From positions 140,521 to 204,520 of the forward strand of contig JAUGWO010000097.1 in NCBI GenBank assembly GCA_049724395.1: 64,000 bases of DNA. The letters run 5' to 3'. The translations under genes and the position numbers were made by a program. Every line of letters begins with the position of its first letter. The first letter of the stretch is position 1. Positions 48,720 to 60,699 of this stretch are shown here, in pieces. Below the pieces are notes generated by a model that was not told the origin of the DNA, made no database searches, and saw nothing but the letters and a program-made list of their open reading frames with translations. Origin of the DNA: Spongospora subterranea f. sp. subterranea. Lineage: Eukaryota; Endomyxa: Phytomyxea; Phytomyxea; Plasmodiophorida.

Positions 48720-49421
48720 TTAACCTTCATTCTGCACCGGAATTTGGAATCCGACAAAGTCGAAACTGATACCGGCTTGCTGGAGTTTCTGGCGCTTACG
48801 ATTGCTCTTGTCGATTAGGTTCTGAACCCTTCGCGCGTGTGACTCTTTCGTCCTCGAGATGACTGGCGCGGCTGGCTGGCGATACGCATTTGAGTAATAC
48901 CGCCCTTGATACCAGGAACCCTTGAACATGTCGCCGTGCAGTTTGTCGTCGCGGACGACTTCGCAGACCAATGAACGGCCGAACATCATGTAGCCGTTCA
49001 TCGCCTTGGCCACGATGCTCGCGACTTCTGCAGCTTCAAATTCCAGAAACGCGTAATGCCGAGACTTTTGCGTCTGTAGAAAACAACCGGTTAACGGAAA
49101 TAGGTCGACGCGCGTTGATGTGCAAACCTTGGGATTTCTGGATAATCGAACATTTACGACAGCTCCAAACTGACTGAAGAAATCGTTGATTTCTTCTTCG
49201 AAGAAACCTCGGGGAATGTGGCCGATATATATTACTGCCCCTTTCTGAGGTGCTGGTGTGGTGTCGGTCACCAATTTATCGGTATCAACATCCGGGACAG
49301 GTTCATCGTCGCTCTCCGAGAAGACGTCGACGTCGGCGGCGACGATGGGCTCCTCATGGACAGCCTCAACCTGGGCCTTGTTGGCTCGCCTTTGGGCCTT
49401 TTGTTTCTTACTCACACCCAT
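48720..49421 (-). CDS. RRM nucleolar protein, NIFK/Nop15 family
   Basis: Two exons with an intron at about 49130-49076. The N-terminus MGVSKKQKAQRRANKA is basic, followed by an acidic stretch. One RRM follows: GAVIYIGHIPRGFFEEEIND (RNP2), FFSQFGAVVNVRLSRNPK, then after the intron SRHYAFLEFEAAEVASIVAK (RNP1 YAFLEFE) and AMNGYMMFGRSLVCEVV. The tail HARRVQNLIDKSNRKRQKLQ followed by GISFDFVGFQIPV is typical of NIFK/Nop15 ('kG.dydfp'). These nucleolar proteins are needed for 5.8S/25S pre-rRNA processing; the human one also binds Ki-67. The ATG at 49421 is preferred over 49475 because MGVSKKQKA matches family starts. Confidence 0.85.
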   Translation of the reverse strand: MGVSKKQKAQRRANKAQVEAVHEEPIVAADVDVFSESDDEPVPDVDTDKLVTDTTPAPQKGAVIYIGHIPRGFFEEEINDFFSQFGAVVNVRLSRNPKVCTSTRVDLFPLTGCFLQTQKSRHYAFLEFEAAEVASIVAKAMNGYMMFGRSLVCEVVRDDKLHGDMFKGSWYQGRYYSNAYRQPAAPVISRTKESHARRVQNLIDKSNRKRQKLQQAGISFDFVGFQIPVQNEG

Positions 49422-51208
49422 CGAATTTCTGGTGATGATTCCTGGTCTGGAACGATTCCGGACTCCGTGGCGCATACCGTAACCCTTTACGAGGGGTACT
49501 GTAGATCAACCAACCAGGTACTGGTGGAATCAGTTCTCAGTTCACAGTCTTCACCAGACAACAGCACGTGATATCTTGCCGTCATTTGCCAACCGAAACT
49601 GTCACCGTAAGTTATATCCATTATTATGATATCATGTGCCATTATTGCCCTATTACACTATTATAATAATAGGGTAATCATTTATGGGTCACAAATCGGA
49701 ACGCGACGATCACCACTCTTCCTATTGATAAACGCCCCCTGTCAGACGGGGAAGAATCACCTTCATGTCGCAATTTCATTCGCATCTGAGAAGTCACTTA
49801 CAGAACTTGTTAATCGAAGCCCGGCACACTTTAGCGGCATCACGCCGGCCAAAGATAACGGTGCGTTCGCCCAAATGAACCTCAATCAAGATCGGGACAG
49901 ACCCCGTTTCGCATCAATCGCACAGATTGAAGAGCGACTTGCGGATGGTGAGGGCAAGTGTCAACAACCTTTGAGGCGAGGACAAGGAGCATTCACAGCA
50001 CTGTCAATTTCCGTTTTCCGCCCCGATATGTTTGAGTCGTCGCCGCGTCCTTGCATCGACTTGAAAACTGTCAAGATGATATGCAGTTGCCCGATATTAC
50101 ATTCATCGATGAAAAGTCGGCACCGTTGCACGCCTCCTGGCATCCGCTTCATGCGCTGAACGGAATATGCAACATGACGTGCAATTACAGAGATTATCGC
50201 AAACCGCGACTCTGACTGTTCTGACAGAAGCGGAAACTGACACAGAAGTCGGCACCCTTTTTCGTACGTAGTTGAAATTAATGTTGGCAACATACGAAAT
50301 TGTACGATAGAGCCAATGTCGACCCTACTGACGACGTACACGTGTCGGCAGGATCGGCCCAAAAAAAAACATCGCCACGTGCACCTCGTGTAGTCCACCC
50401 ATGACCTGGGTGCAAGGCAGGGCGACGATTAGTGAATAACTATAGGTCGGGACCACCGTTGGCGTCAGCGATTGTGGCGGCGGTCAACCTCGTACGAAAA
50501 TCATCCGCTTGTCCCGCCTTAGCCAGGCGTCGAGAGTTGACGGTTGCACGACCCATTGCGATAAACGCCTGTTTGGCGGGGCGGAGTCGGCATTCAAAAA
50601 TGGTTGCTGAATACGAGTTGAACGTTTTGATTGTAAAACTCCGATTTAGTGCAATCGGGAGGACCGTAGTTCAAGTCACATATGACCCATTCATATAAAG
50701 TTTGCCGATCGGCGTTAAAGAAACACGTCTGAGGGTTTCTAACGCAAGGGAAATACAATGATTTGAAGAGATTCTCATGTCAAGCTGGCGAGAGCCTCAG
50801 AAGATTTGGTCAGATAAGTATTGATCGTATTTGTGAATTTCGTAGAAGCCATGCTTCCCATCGGCTTGGGCGAAATTCGGTCGTGCATTGTTTTTTGCGC
50901 ACAGCAATTAGCGGCGCCATGAGGGCGATTTTGGCAAGCGCCACCTCCACCGAGAGCGAGTATAATGTCGTGATGGTGACAGGCGATCCCTTGCTCGCGT
51001 CGACTATTCGTTCAGAAGGGTTTGCGGAGCTGGAGCCCTGCTGCCATGTGGTGATGGATTTATGTTGTCGCCGTACCAATTAAGTGGACGTGGTCGAGGG
51101 CCAGTACATACCGCGACACTGCGAACGGATGATGATGTCTTGAGGGGGTGATTCGCTTTCGGCGACTTCCGATCTCTGGAATACCCTTGTTATCAGAGGT
51201 TCGGTACG
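49422..51208. other. 1.8-kb stretch with coding-like scraps, no firm gene
   Basis: A 177-codon + frame (49626-50159) and a 145-codon minus frame (50398-49961) overlap. Neither shows a known domain, and the other minus frame contains a strand-like tract PILIEVHLGERTVIFGRRD (about 49880). At 50921-51083 (+) the peptide ESEYNVVMVTGDPLLAS resembles the hinge 'VVMITGD..LTA' of P-type (P5-like) ATPases, but no further ATPase motif follows. This may be a gene relic, or genes whose introns I could not place. A small perfect palindrome (TATTACACTATTATAATAATAG region) lies near 49650. Confidence 0.3.
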
Positions 51209-52692
51209 ATGACATGTGGTTTCCCCAATTGCAAACTCCCCAAGTTTAAGATCTTGTACTCGGACCAACACGGGCTGCACGACCCTCCGTTTGAGTATTT
51301 CGACGGTGTTGTCAAGCGAACGTATATTTTCTAATTGCCACCAGACGAAGACATCGTTCCTTATTGCGCTGCCATCTAGATACATGGAATGTCCCAAAAG
51401 GGTATCACATATAATGGAGGTGCTGGAAGGAGACAGCACCGGTTCCCTAGAGATCACGCGATCTTCTGAGATTTCATCGTCCCAACGTGACGACGTTTTG
51501 GCCGCAATCAATGAAGTTCATTCCGCGGTCGTATTGGCGAGTCTCATTCGGCTTCGTTCCTGAACGATGTCAATTTTCAGGATTACGTCACATTCTTACA
51601 AACAGCCTTTGAAGAATGGGCTAGGACAGACCCACCCCATTCAAATTGTAGTCGACCCAGTGCGATCCCATTATTTGCCGCATCGTATCCTCCCCGAGAT
51701 TGCACCAGAATGTCGCAATCAATATTGGGCAAAGCGGGGTTTTATCTGAAGGACCTCTCCACCCCGATCACTGAAGTACATTCGACCCCGTTTTGGTGTT
51801 GATCAGGGTTTTAAGTGTCGTTTTACAGAATACCTGGGCGGCAGTGCTGTCGTCTGCCTCGCTAGCGTTGGATTCGGCAAAAGTATCGGTTACTAGCACT
51901 GAACAACAGTCAGTGTTCGCCATATGTCGGCCACCTGGTCATCATGCAGGCAGGTCTTTCGCAGCTGGATATTGGTAAGATTCAATGCTCAATGGTATTC
52001 CGTCGTCATTGAGTCAATGTCGCCGGTCAGCTACGTCAATAATGTGGCAATAGCTTCCAATTGGCTAGCGAATCACTTTCAAGGCCATATCGCCATACTT
52101 GATATCGAGTAGGTCATTAACATGATTGCTTCTGCATTGCGGTTTGACGCGTTGATGTAAACAGCTATCATGCTGGAAACGGTACTCAGGATATATTTTT
52201 CGAAAGGGATGACGTCTTGACCATCTCCATCCATGCTGATCCTAATTTTGATTACCCCTATTACTCTGGTTATGCAGATGAGATTGGGCGCGGGTCAGGT
52301 CGTGGATATCACCACAATTTTTTATTACGTAAAGTCGCGGCAGCACCTTAACTACACGTCAACGTTGACATTTTGCAGGTGCTAATACGGGCGACGACGA
52401 ATATCTTTCTGTATTGGATACGGCATTAAAATTGATCAAGGATTTCCAACCGCACCGGATTGTCGTTTCAACTGGAATGGACATTTTCATTGAAGATCCT
52501 CTGGGGACTTTCGATATATCCACGGCAGGGATCAATGTAATTGGACGACGGATTGGAGGTCTGGCGATCCCCACAGTATTTTGTTTGGAAGGGGGATATT
52601 GCAATCAAGCACTCGGTACTAATGTGAAAAGCCTGATAGATGGATTCACGGACGAATATCATCGTCAAATCCACCTTCAAAACAACCAATAA
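51209..52692 (+). CDS. Histone deacetylase-fold enzyme, acetylpolyamine amidohydrolase type
   Basis: Seven exons, with introns near 51322-51379, 51530-51580, 51774-51830, 51972-52030, 52110-52170 and 52329-52380. The spliced frame starts MTCGFPNCKLPKFKILYSDQ and continues GLHDPPFEYFDGVVKRT and YMECPKRVSHIMEVL, an N-terminus typical of bacterial AphA-like proteins. The catalytic part has STPITENTWAAVLSSASLAL, CRPPGHHAGRSFAAGYCYVN (tandem His), ILDIDYHAGNGTQDIFFERD (zinc-site Asp and His), SIHADPN and EGGYCNQALG. It removes acetyl groups from lysines or polyamines by zinc catalysis. The usual second His of the DYHHGNGTQ motif is Ala here. The sequence is closer to AphA/class II than to Rpd3 enzymes. 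No localisation signal was seen. It converges with SF3A2, leaving 17 bp between the stops. Confidence 0.87.
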
Positions 52693-52709
52693 TTCTTATA
52701 TCATGTATT

Positions 52710-53465
52710 CTAAAGCGGTTGCTCTGAGTTTTCTTGTCCCTCTTTTTGGAATTCTTTGACGAAATGGCACTGGCACGTAAACACTTTACGAACGGAATCC
52801 CAATCCGTAAGAAACCGTCCTTCCCCACGATCGATTGGCCGATTGGGGATTTTAAACGCAACTATGACATTCTAAATTAACAATCAAGTAACTGGTGAAA
52901 GAAGAATACGAAAAAAAATAACAATACCAGTGTCATATGGTTCTGCTGCAAACAGAAGATACTGATATCTAAGATCATGTGGATCAACTTTTTGTTCGAC
53001 GGACGACATGAAACGATGTCTTGGCTGAATGTTTTCACTGATATTCGGATACATGATCCGAAATAATACGCTTAGCTGTCCTGTGTGCGGATCTCGTTGT
53101 TTGACGATTTTATAACCGGGTGTTCCGATTTTCGGTGCTTTTCTAGGCATAAGCTTCGCCTTTCTTGCGGCTAACGCCGCCGCATCACTGCCACCGACAG
53201 ACCCTCCAGACTTTAGAGTCATCTTAGCCGCTCGCCTTGCTAAATTTTGTTGATGTCTTTTGCCTTGCGTATGTGCCAAATAGCTGCCCTCATTAGTATG
53301 TAAGGTTAAGCAAAGACGACATTCAATGGACCCAAGATGATTCCGAAGAATATACGGGTCCTTTTTCAAATCTATCGTCTCCATTGCTAGCTGACGAAGG
53401 CGTTCCCTTCTATCAACGTTAGCGTTAGTCGCCGACATGACCCCTCCCGAGCCTGGTTTCGACAT
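52710..53465 (-). CDS. SF3A2: Splicing factor 3A subunit 2 (Prp11)
   Basis: Two exons with an intron at about 52925-52867. The frame reads DRRERLRQLAMETIDLKKDP, HLGSIECRLCLTLHTNEGSY and LAHTQGKRHQQNLARRAAKM (the C2H2 U1-like zinc finger: two Cys, two His). Then GTPGYKIVKQRDPHTGQLSV, QPRHRFMSSVEQKVDPHDLR, YQYLLFAAEPYDT and, after the intron, AFKIPNRPIDRGEGRFLTDW. This follows SF3A2 throughout. It is part of the SF3a complex of U2 snRNP that recognises the branch site. The long proline-rich C-terminal repeats of animal SF3A2 are absent, as in yeast Prp11; the protein ends about 35 residues after the intron-spanning domain. Confidence 0.93.
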
Positions 53466-53680
53466 GACGACAGATTCTGTCGATAACCAAATACAACAAG
53501 TGTCTCGATTTCAAAATCAACTCCGTAGACCGACTACGGACTGCCCAACCTCTCAAGCGAGATGGATAACCCAGTATCCCCTACACAGTAGGGAGAAGTT
53601 AATTTACCTTTTCTACGATTAACATGATTGACAAAAATAGGGCCTCCTCTGGGAGATGATGTTTGTCCATATTAAAGTTC

Positions 53681-54319
53681 TCAGTTTTTGACTTTACTTC
53701 GTTTCGTTTTTGATGTACGAGTTCGCCTCGTTTCTGTTTTCATAGCGAGGATAACGTCGCGCTTCTCATCATCAGGAATATCGGTGATACAAATTGGGCA
53801 GTTGTTTCGGATAGCTCGCGCGCCTAATCACAATGTCAGATGTGCTTTCAGCGGTTTCAACAATTATAATGCGTGATTCTCCTACCTAAACATCGGAATA
53901 TGCATGTGAGATGAACTTCAGAGCCACAACATGCCATTCTTTCATGATCATTATCAGTTGTTTTGTATATGAACGTATTCTACTAACTTGTAAAGTTTCG
54001 ATTCACCTGCGTCATGTTTTCCTAGCAAGCATATACCACAGTCACCCTCAACGTCAAACAACGGGTCCTTCGAGCTCAAATGCTCTTTAATTCTCTGCGA
54101 TTCCTCAACGGAGATCGTGCCTGCAAACATGTACTGTGCATTCTCCGTTATACTGTCGTGTCGCGCGTTGAAGGAATGACATGCCTGTTTCAGTTGACTT
54201 TTCGGCCAAACAGAATCATCGTCAAATATGTCGATATCAGCGGCGACGTATTCGTCATATTCACAACTCCGGATGGGATCTATTTCGGTGAGTAACTTCG
54301 TAAGCATAAAATATAACAT
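53681..54319 (-). CDS. Small RING-type zinc-finger protein
   Basis: Three exons. The first (from 54319) holds SVWPKSQLKQACHSFNARHD and ends with CGICLLGKHDAGESKLYK. After a short intron follows MACCGSEVHLTCIFRCLG, and after another ARAIRNNCPICITDIPDDEK with a basic tail (RRTRTSKTKRSKVKN). Together they give C-x2-C, C-x4-H-x2-C and C-x2-C, a RING-like cross-brace with an unusual C-x4-H in place of C-x-H. An E3 ligase role is possible but not assured. Protein length is about 165 residues. The start at 54319 (MLYFMLTKLLTEIDPI) is the first ATG in frame; a later start is possible. Confidence 0.6.
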
Positions 54320-54716
54320 GCGTCAAGGTTTTTCATACGTTGGGCAGAATATGAATTACTAGAATGTTCTTTTCTCCTGCTACAAAAAGTTATGTGTTAA
54401 TGTGATCGAGGAGTCATAATCGGAAGACCGTACTTCAGGTTCAGTTCATGAAGCAATAACTGTGCATGACTTCCCAGTTCTATCATTTGGTGCAGAAGAG
54501 ACTTTGCCACTTGCAGCGGAAGATCTTCCGTCTTCTCTCTCATAGGCCCATCTGCAAACTCGTCCCTAAGCTAATTGAATATTAGGATTTGGCGCATATT
54601 GGACAATACATCGTGCTTCAGTTGGGATTAGCGTACCTGTCCTTGAAGCTTACAAATGGGCATCGCTCAGGTTGTTTCCACGTTGCAACTAATCGATAGG
54701 ACAGTGAAGGATGTAT
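54320..54716. other. Intergenic before the 74-bp satellite
   Basis: About 400 bp, AT-rich, with no open frame of note. It presumably includes the promoter of the small RING gene. Confidence 0.5.
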
Positions 54717-56702
54717 TCCACGAACATAAACCTACAAGTAACAAATGTGGACTATTAGATAATGTAGATAGGGCATGATAGGGCATGATCCACGAACATA
54801 AACCTACAAGTAACAAATGTGTACTGTATTAAATAATGTAGAGAGGGTATGATAGGGCAATCCACGAACATAAACCTACAAGTAACAAATGTGTACAGTA
54901 TTAAATAATGTAGAGAGGGTATGATAGGGCATGATCCACGAACATAAACCTACAAGTAACAAATGTGTACAGTATTAAATAATGTAGAGAGGGTATGATA
55001 GGGCATGATCCACGAACATAAACCTACAAGTAACAAATGTGTACTGTAATAAATAATGTAGAGAGGGTATGATAGGGCATGATCCACGAACATAAACCTA
55101 CAAGTAACAAATGTGTACAGTATTAAATAATGTAGAGAGGGTATGATAGGGCATGATCCACGAACATAAACCTACAAGTAACAAATGTGCATGATCCACG
55201 AACATAAACCTACAAGTAACAAATGTGTACAGTATTAAATAATGTAGAGAGGGTATGATAGGGCATGATCCACGAACATAAACCTACAAGTAACAAATGT
55301 GTACTGTATTAAATAATGTAGAGAGGGTATGATAGGGCATGATCCACGAACATAAACCTACAAGTAACAAATGTGTACAGTATTAAATAATGTAGAGAGG
55401 GTATGATAGGGCATGATCCACGAACATAAACCTACAAGTAACAAATGTGTACTGTATTAAATAATGTAGAGAGGGTATGATAGGGCATGATCCACGAACA
55501 TAAACCTACAAGTAACAAATGTGTACTGTAATAAATAATGTAGAGAGGGTATGATAGGGCATGATCCACGAACATAAACCTACAAGTAACAAATGTGTAC
55601 AGTATTAAATAATGTAGAGAGGGTATGATAGGGCATGATCCACGAACATAAACCTACAAGTAACAAATGTGTACAGTATTAAATAATGTAGAGAGGGTAT
55701 GATAGGGCATGATCCACGAACATAAACCTACAAGTAACAAATGTGTACTGTAATAAATAATGTAGAGAGGGTATGAAATGTGTAACAAATGTGTACTGTT
55801 AAATAATGTAGAGAGGGTATGATAGGGCATGATCCACGAACATAAACCTACAAGTAACAAATGTGTACTGTATTAAATAATGTAGAGAGGGTATGATAGG
55901 GCATGATCCACGAACATAAACCTACAAGTAACAAATGTGTACTGTATTAAATAATGTAGAGAGGGTATGATAGGGCATGATCCACGAACATAAACCTACA
56001 AGTAACAAATGTGTACTGTATTAAATAATGTAGAGAGGGTATGATAGGGCATGATCCACGAACATAAACCTACAAGTAACAAATGTGTACAGTATTAAAT
56101 AATGTAGAGAGGGTATGATAGGGCATGATCCACGAACATAAACCTACAAGTAACAAATGTGTACTGTATTAAATAATGTAGAGAGGGTATGATAGGGCAT
56201 GATCCACGAACATAAACCTACAAGTAACAAATGTGTACTGTATTAAATAATGTAGAGAGGGTATGATAGGGCATGATCCACGAACATAAACCTACAAGTA
56301 ACAAATGTGTACTGTATTAAATAATGTAGAGAGGGTATGATAGGGCATGATCCACGAACATAAACCTACAAGTAACAAATGTGTACTGTATTAAATAATG
56401 TAGAGAGGGTATGATAGGGCATGATCCACGAACATAAACCTACAAGTAACAAATGTGTACTGTAATAAATAATGTAGAGAGGGTATGATAGGGCATGATC
56501 CACGAACATAAACCTACAAGTACAAATGTGTACTGTATAAATAATGTAGAGAGGGTATGATAGGGCATGATCCACGAACATAAACCTACAAGTAACAAAT
56601 GTGTACTGTATTAAATAATGTAGAGAGGGTATGATAGGGCATGATCCACGAACATAAACCTACAAGTAACAAATGTGTACTGTATTAAATAATGTAGAGA
56701 TC
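54717..56702. repeat. 74-bp satellite array, about 27 copies
   Basis: Tandem copies of a 74-bp AT-rich unit (CACGAACATAAACCTACAAG, then TAACAAATGTGTACTGTATT, then AAATAATGTAGAGAGGGTAT, then GATAGGGCATGATC). Three variants at one site alternate along the array: TACTGTATT, TACAGTATT and TACTGTAAT. The first copy is the most diverged. Truncated or rearranged copies occur near 54860, 55187, 55780 and 56520. The array stops abruptly at 56702 at a TCATCATCAAG-rich sequence. There is no homology to the 52-bp satellite. Confidence 0.97.
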
Positions 56703-56935
56703 ATCATCAAGTCGATCACCCGATTCTTCTCTTTTGAATGTCGATTGTCGAGATTATGATCATCAAGTGGATTACCCGATTCTTCTCTTTTAAAGATTGA
56801 ATATCGCCATTATCATCATCACGTGGATCACCCGATGTTTTTCTATTGAGGATTGATTATAGCCATTATCATCATCAAGTGGACTGTATTGATTGTCGAT
56901 TGTCGTCAATATCACCTTCAATGGGATCGCCCGAT
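56700..56935. repeat. Diverged 60-70-bp tandem repeat after the satellite
   Basis: Four imperfect units built around ATCATCATCAAGTGGATCAC and CCGATTCTTCTCTTTT, each followed by a diverged GATTGATTATCG-like part. The + strand has no long frame. On the minus strand a 71-codon frame at 57090-56875 (TEESGDPIEGDIDDNRQSIQ) reads through one unit, so the repeat may once have been in a coding region. Confidence 0.6.
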
Positions 56936-59900
56936 TCCTCTGTTTCTTTGATATTAACCGGTTGTGCCTTCTCGGACATGTGGGTAAGTGACGCCAACAT
57001 CAGCAACTTTATCATGGTCATACAGCTGTCGAAATCTTGGCCGTTTTCTTGACAAAATTCGGAGAAAGGCTGGTCCCATCTGACAGGCATTTGTCACTTC
57101 CAAATCGGATTCCGATAAAGTCCTCAAAATACATTCAAAGTTGATATAATACAAATTTCGACTGCTCGTTTTTCAACGATTCAAAACTTGCTATCATGAT
57201 TCTTCTTTGTTGATTATCGATGGTCACGACCACTATCATCAAGTAATTTGCGCTTTTGTTATCTTTGTCGATGGTTTACAAATATGAAGAAATGTAAATC
57301 GATCATGTTCATTGTGTTGAATGCCACCCATGTCAACAGCCGTCGCCGACTACCTAGGTAGTCAATATCACTGCATTTTTCAGCACATGTGGTTCATTAC
57401 AAAGTCGATTCTTTACATTATTTCAATAAAACCATTGAGGCGAAACTCCCTGGCCATGGCCTTTCACATCACCTTCATCAATGTCCAATGCGTTATATCA
57501 CATTTTCATCATGCCCATTGCAGTCAATTAGTAGAAAAAACTTCCAAGGTGAGGAATTTCAGTATTTTTACAATCAACTAGAAGACTCTGCAATCATGTT
57601 ATCTAGATTGGTGGTGATTTGTCGCAACCAAGGTAAATCACCAAATACCATCAATAATCAATACGAACTGATCAATATTCGTCACAACGCCTAGCGAGAT
57701 TACTGAAGGTTTGCCATGTAATAAAATCATATGACAACGTTCTTTGTCTTCAGACAGACAAAATTGCAACCGAGTCAAATCACAACTCCATATGATAATG
57801 TTCAAGATTATTATTGTTGAATTCCTTGACAGTTTGCTCAGGTCCGATCTCATGTTGGGTTACTGGTGGTGTTAGTGGTTGGCCGGATCTTCCTCGCAAT
57901 TGGCCCGGGTCGATCAACAAGATATCTGCCGCACCATCAAGGCTGATGGCTCGACAGGCTATTGTCCACGTTGATACAAAGTGGATCTCGGTTTGGGGAA
58001 TGTGGCGTCAGATATTGAACCAGCGACAGTTATTTTCACCAATCGGTAAAACACCAACACAAGTAGCGGCCACAAAGATTGAAATTTCCAAATCGTGATT
58101 ATCAACACTGCCAGTCGAATCAACGAAGTCATTCTTAGACTAGTTGGGAAAACCTTGACGTGTTCGGGTTATGACTGGTGTTGAAATTGCAATTTCGAAA
58201 TCTGCCCTATTTTTACCGGTTTCTTGAAAGAATTCGGCCCCCTTGATCTAGGTATTTAGTGATATAATTCCTTCTCTATAGTTCAACGAAATCCCATATG
58301 AAATCGCTATTTACGCTCCGAATTCCTGCTCGTTGAATGTGGCGAATAAGTATTTGACCTGTCTTTCCGTAGGAAAAATCGAAAGAATCAGCTAATATTG
58401 ATTCAATACCGCGGTCGCCGAATTTCAGAATACCCTCAATGAACTGATTAGGAATTCCTCGACGATAAGATTTATTCGCTTCAGCGACTCCTGATCCATG
58501 TTTGAATATCTGATGGGGATCTCTGTCTCAACGGCCTCAGTGATAAAGATCGGGCAGAAAATGAATATTGTTATAGTTGTGATACAATCGCACGAATAAT
58601 GGGAAATGATCAAGAAGTTGATACGTCCTCCTCGTCTTTGACGTAAGCTTTAATATTGCCAGTTGTATTGTTCATCTTGTAATCAATGGATTTGGCTCTT
58701 CGTTGATGTTTATGGTTATTTGAGTGAAGTTCTGGGTCTGCAGCCATACGAATACCCACGTTGACAAATCAGACCTTGCTTGAAACAATACGTTCTAGTA
58801 TTGATCGACTTTCGTTTGTTTGGGTCAAGTTTCATTGATAACCAGTTTCAGTCCTCAAAATTATCAATCAATTGTTTCGGCTTCGCCGCCAATATTAACG
58901 CGAAATTTAATCGTCAATGGACAAAACAAAGTAAACCTCTGAAATTTGTACGGGAAGTCAACCGGCGATTGGAAATATGAACAGCTCACGGTTCGACAAC
59001 GGAACAAGTTCAGGTCGGGCCTAGAAAAGTGTCAAACCACGATGCATTTGACTTTGTGTGCGGATGATGATGCTATTTAGCCCAAGCAAATCATTAAATA
59101 TTTTTCGCTGATCAGGGAAATATATAATGAGATCTTCGGAAATTGACGAATATGTCAGGCGGCCTTACTCATTATTTTCGGGGAGAGTCTCATAATTACT
59201 CCAGGACAAATGAATGAATATTCGAATTTAAACGACATTGCACGATGCAAGGGGACAATCACACCTACCAATTGCGAATCGAGGATTGGGTGATTGTGGA
59301 CAGATTTCATTTCATCCATCCACTTGCATTCGGCGACACTCCATTCAACTTGACGAAACCCGATTCTTTCCGGTAATTATCAACGCCAATGTCATTTTTG
59401 TTCAATTAAAATGAAGGGCTCTAAACACTAGACTCAAGTCCACGCTGCAAACATCGTCATTAGATCATTCAAAAAAACAATGCTCTGATCATCTCCGCTC
59501 TCGCCATCGGATTCTTCGCCAGACGACAACTGATTGACCAACCGACTCCCATCTGTTATTGGTCAGTCCTTAGATGTTGATGTTGTTGGGTTTGCCGTCG
59601 ACCCGTAATAACGAACCTATCTTGACAACATATCGCTCAATCCGGCGACCTCTAACAATCTTGTCAAACTCACCGGCTCAAATTGTCGCTAATACCTGAC
59701 GTTGCCGGGCATTACAATTACCGATAGTCCATTTATCCAAAAAGGGGATTTTTCAATTAGAGGTCCAACGAATTTGCCATGTGAAATTTGATGGAACGTC
59801 CAGGGCCGGCATCGATCGGTTGAACCATATGAGTAAGAGGTGAAGGATAAAAGAACAGATTTCCAAACTGATCTTCCATTGCTTTTCGCAAATTCCGAGT

Positions 59901-60290
59901 AATGTTGCGCTTTGAGGTTGTCGCATAAAAAGAGACGGCTGTCCAAACGGGAGCGGAACCTAGTCAAAACTGACCACGCCCCTCTTAGCGCAATGACCGA
60001 AATCCGGGTCAATATGTGGTTCTTGACAGAATAAGGACAGCAATTCCCTTTGGAATCGATAAATGACGGGTATGGGGCGCGTTGTGACCGTCTGCCAGTT
60101 TTCGATTCGATGAACGTCGGATTGAAAACCCAGATCGGATAAGGAACCCAGTGTAGTAAGTTCATTGATGTCGACTGTCCTCAAACAGTCGCTGAGCGAG
60201 GACAATGAACGCCAATGACTTCAGATCCATTGTTCTTAATGAAACTCTGACCGAAATATATGTGAACCGTTGATTACACCTGTTTGTTAG
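56936..60290. other. AT-rich, gene-poor region
   Basis: About 3.3 kb without a gene I can defend. Frames of 60-160 codons occur on both strands (for example 57321-57581 +, 57814-58098 + and 59689-60165 -) with no family motif and no consistent splice chain. Part of it may be decayed mobile-element sequence continuous with the fragment at 60.3 kb. I see nothing else. Confidence 0.4.
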
Positions 60291-60299
60291 CAAAGCCTC

Positions 60300-60660
60300 A
60301 CCTCCGCATCAGATCTGGGTCCCTACCGAATCTCTTCGTTTGCGCATTCGTATCATTGCTCATTGTGGAATCTCAGGGCACCAAAGTTTCGAGCGGACAA
60401 AGGCAGCAATTTTGAAATTGTTTTTTTTGGCCCTCAGCTCAAACATCCATTCAAAATTTTGTTGACAAGTGCCTCCATTGTGTGCGTTTGAAAGGAAAAG
60501 TAGTTCCTCGCCCTTTTGGCTATGCGACACATCGGTCTAAGCCAAATGACGTGATCCACTATGATTTTTCATTTATCATAAAGCCAAAAACATCATGGTC
60601 GCACAAGTACGCCTATGTCCTTGTTGTAAAAGATGATTTTTTAGCAATTTTGTTGAACTC
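60300..60660 (+). mobile_element. Decayed Ty3/gypsy-type fragment (integrase N-terminal part), plus strand
   Basis: The + strand carries a remnant of a Ty3/gypsy pol gene covering only the zinc-binding N-terminal part of integrase and the start of its core, with a PRPFG motif followed by HYDFSF. The same block occurs in the larger element to the right, on the other strand and clearly diverged, so these are two different insertions of related families. No LTR was recognised. The fragment is broken, with several interruptions, and looks older than its neighbour. Confidence 0.6.
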
Positions 60661-60699
60661 ATTCCATCGACTTCAACCGAGAGTCAATCGAAACAATCA

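Noticed and set aside
49626-50159. 177-codon + strand gene
   Set aside because: No motif, mixed composition, and an overlapping 145-codon frame on the other strand; not better than chance.
54717-56702. Small membrane protein genes from minus-strand frames containing VGLCSWIMPYHTLSTLF
   Set aside because: These frames are created by the 74-bp satellite and repeat with it; there is no independent evidence.
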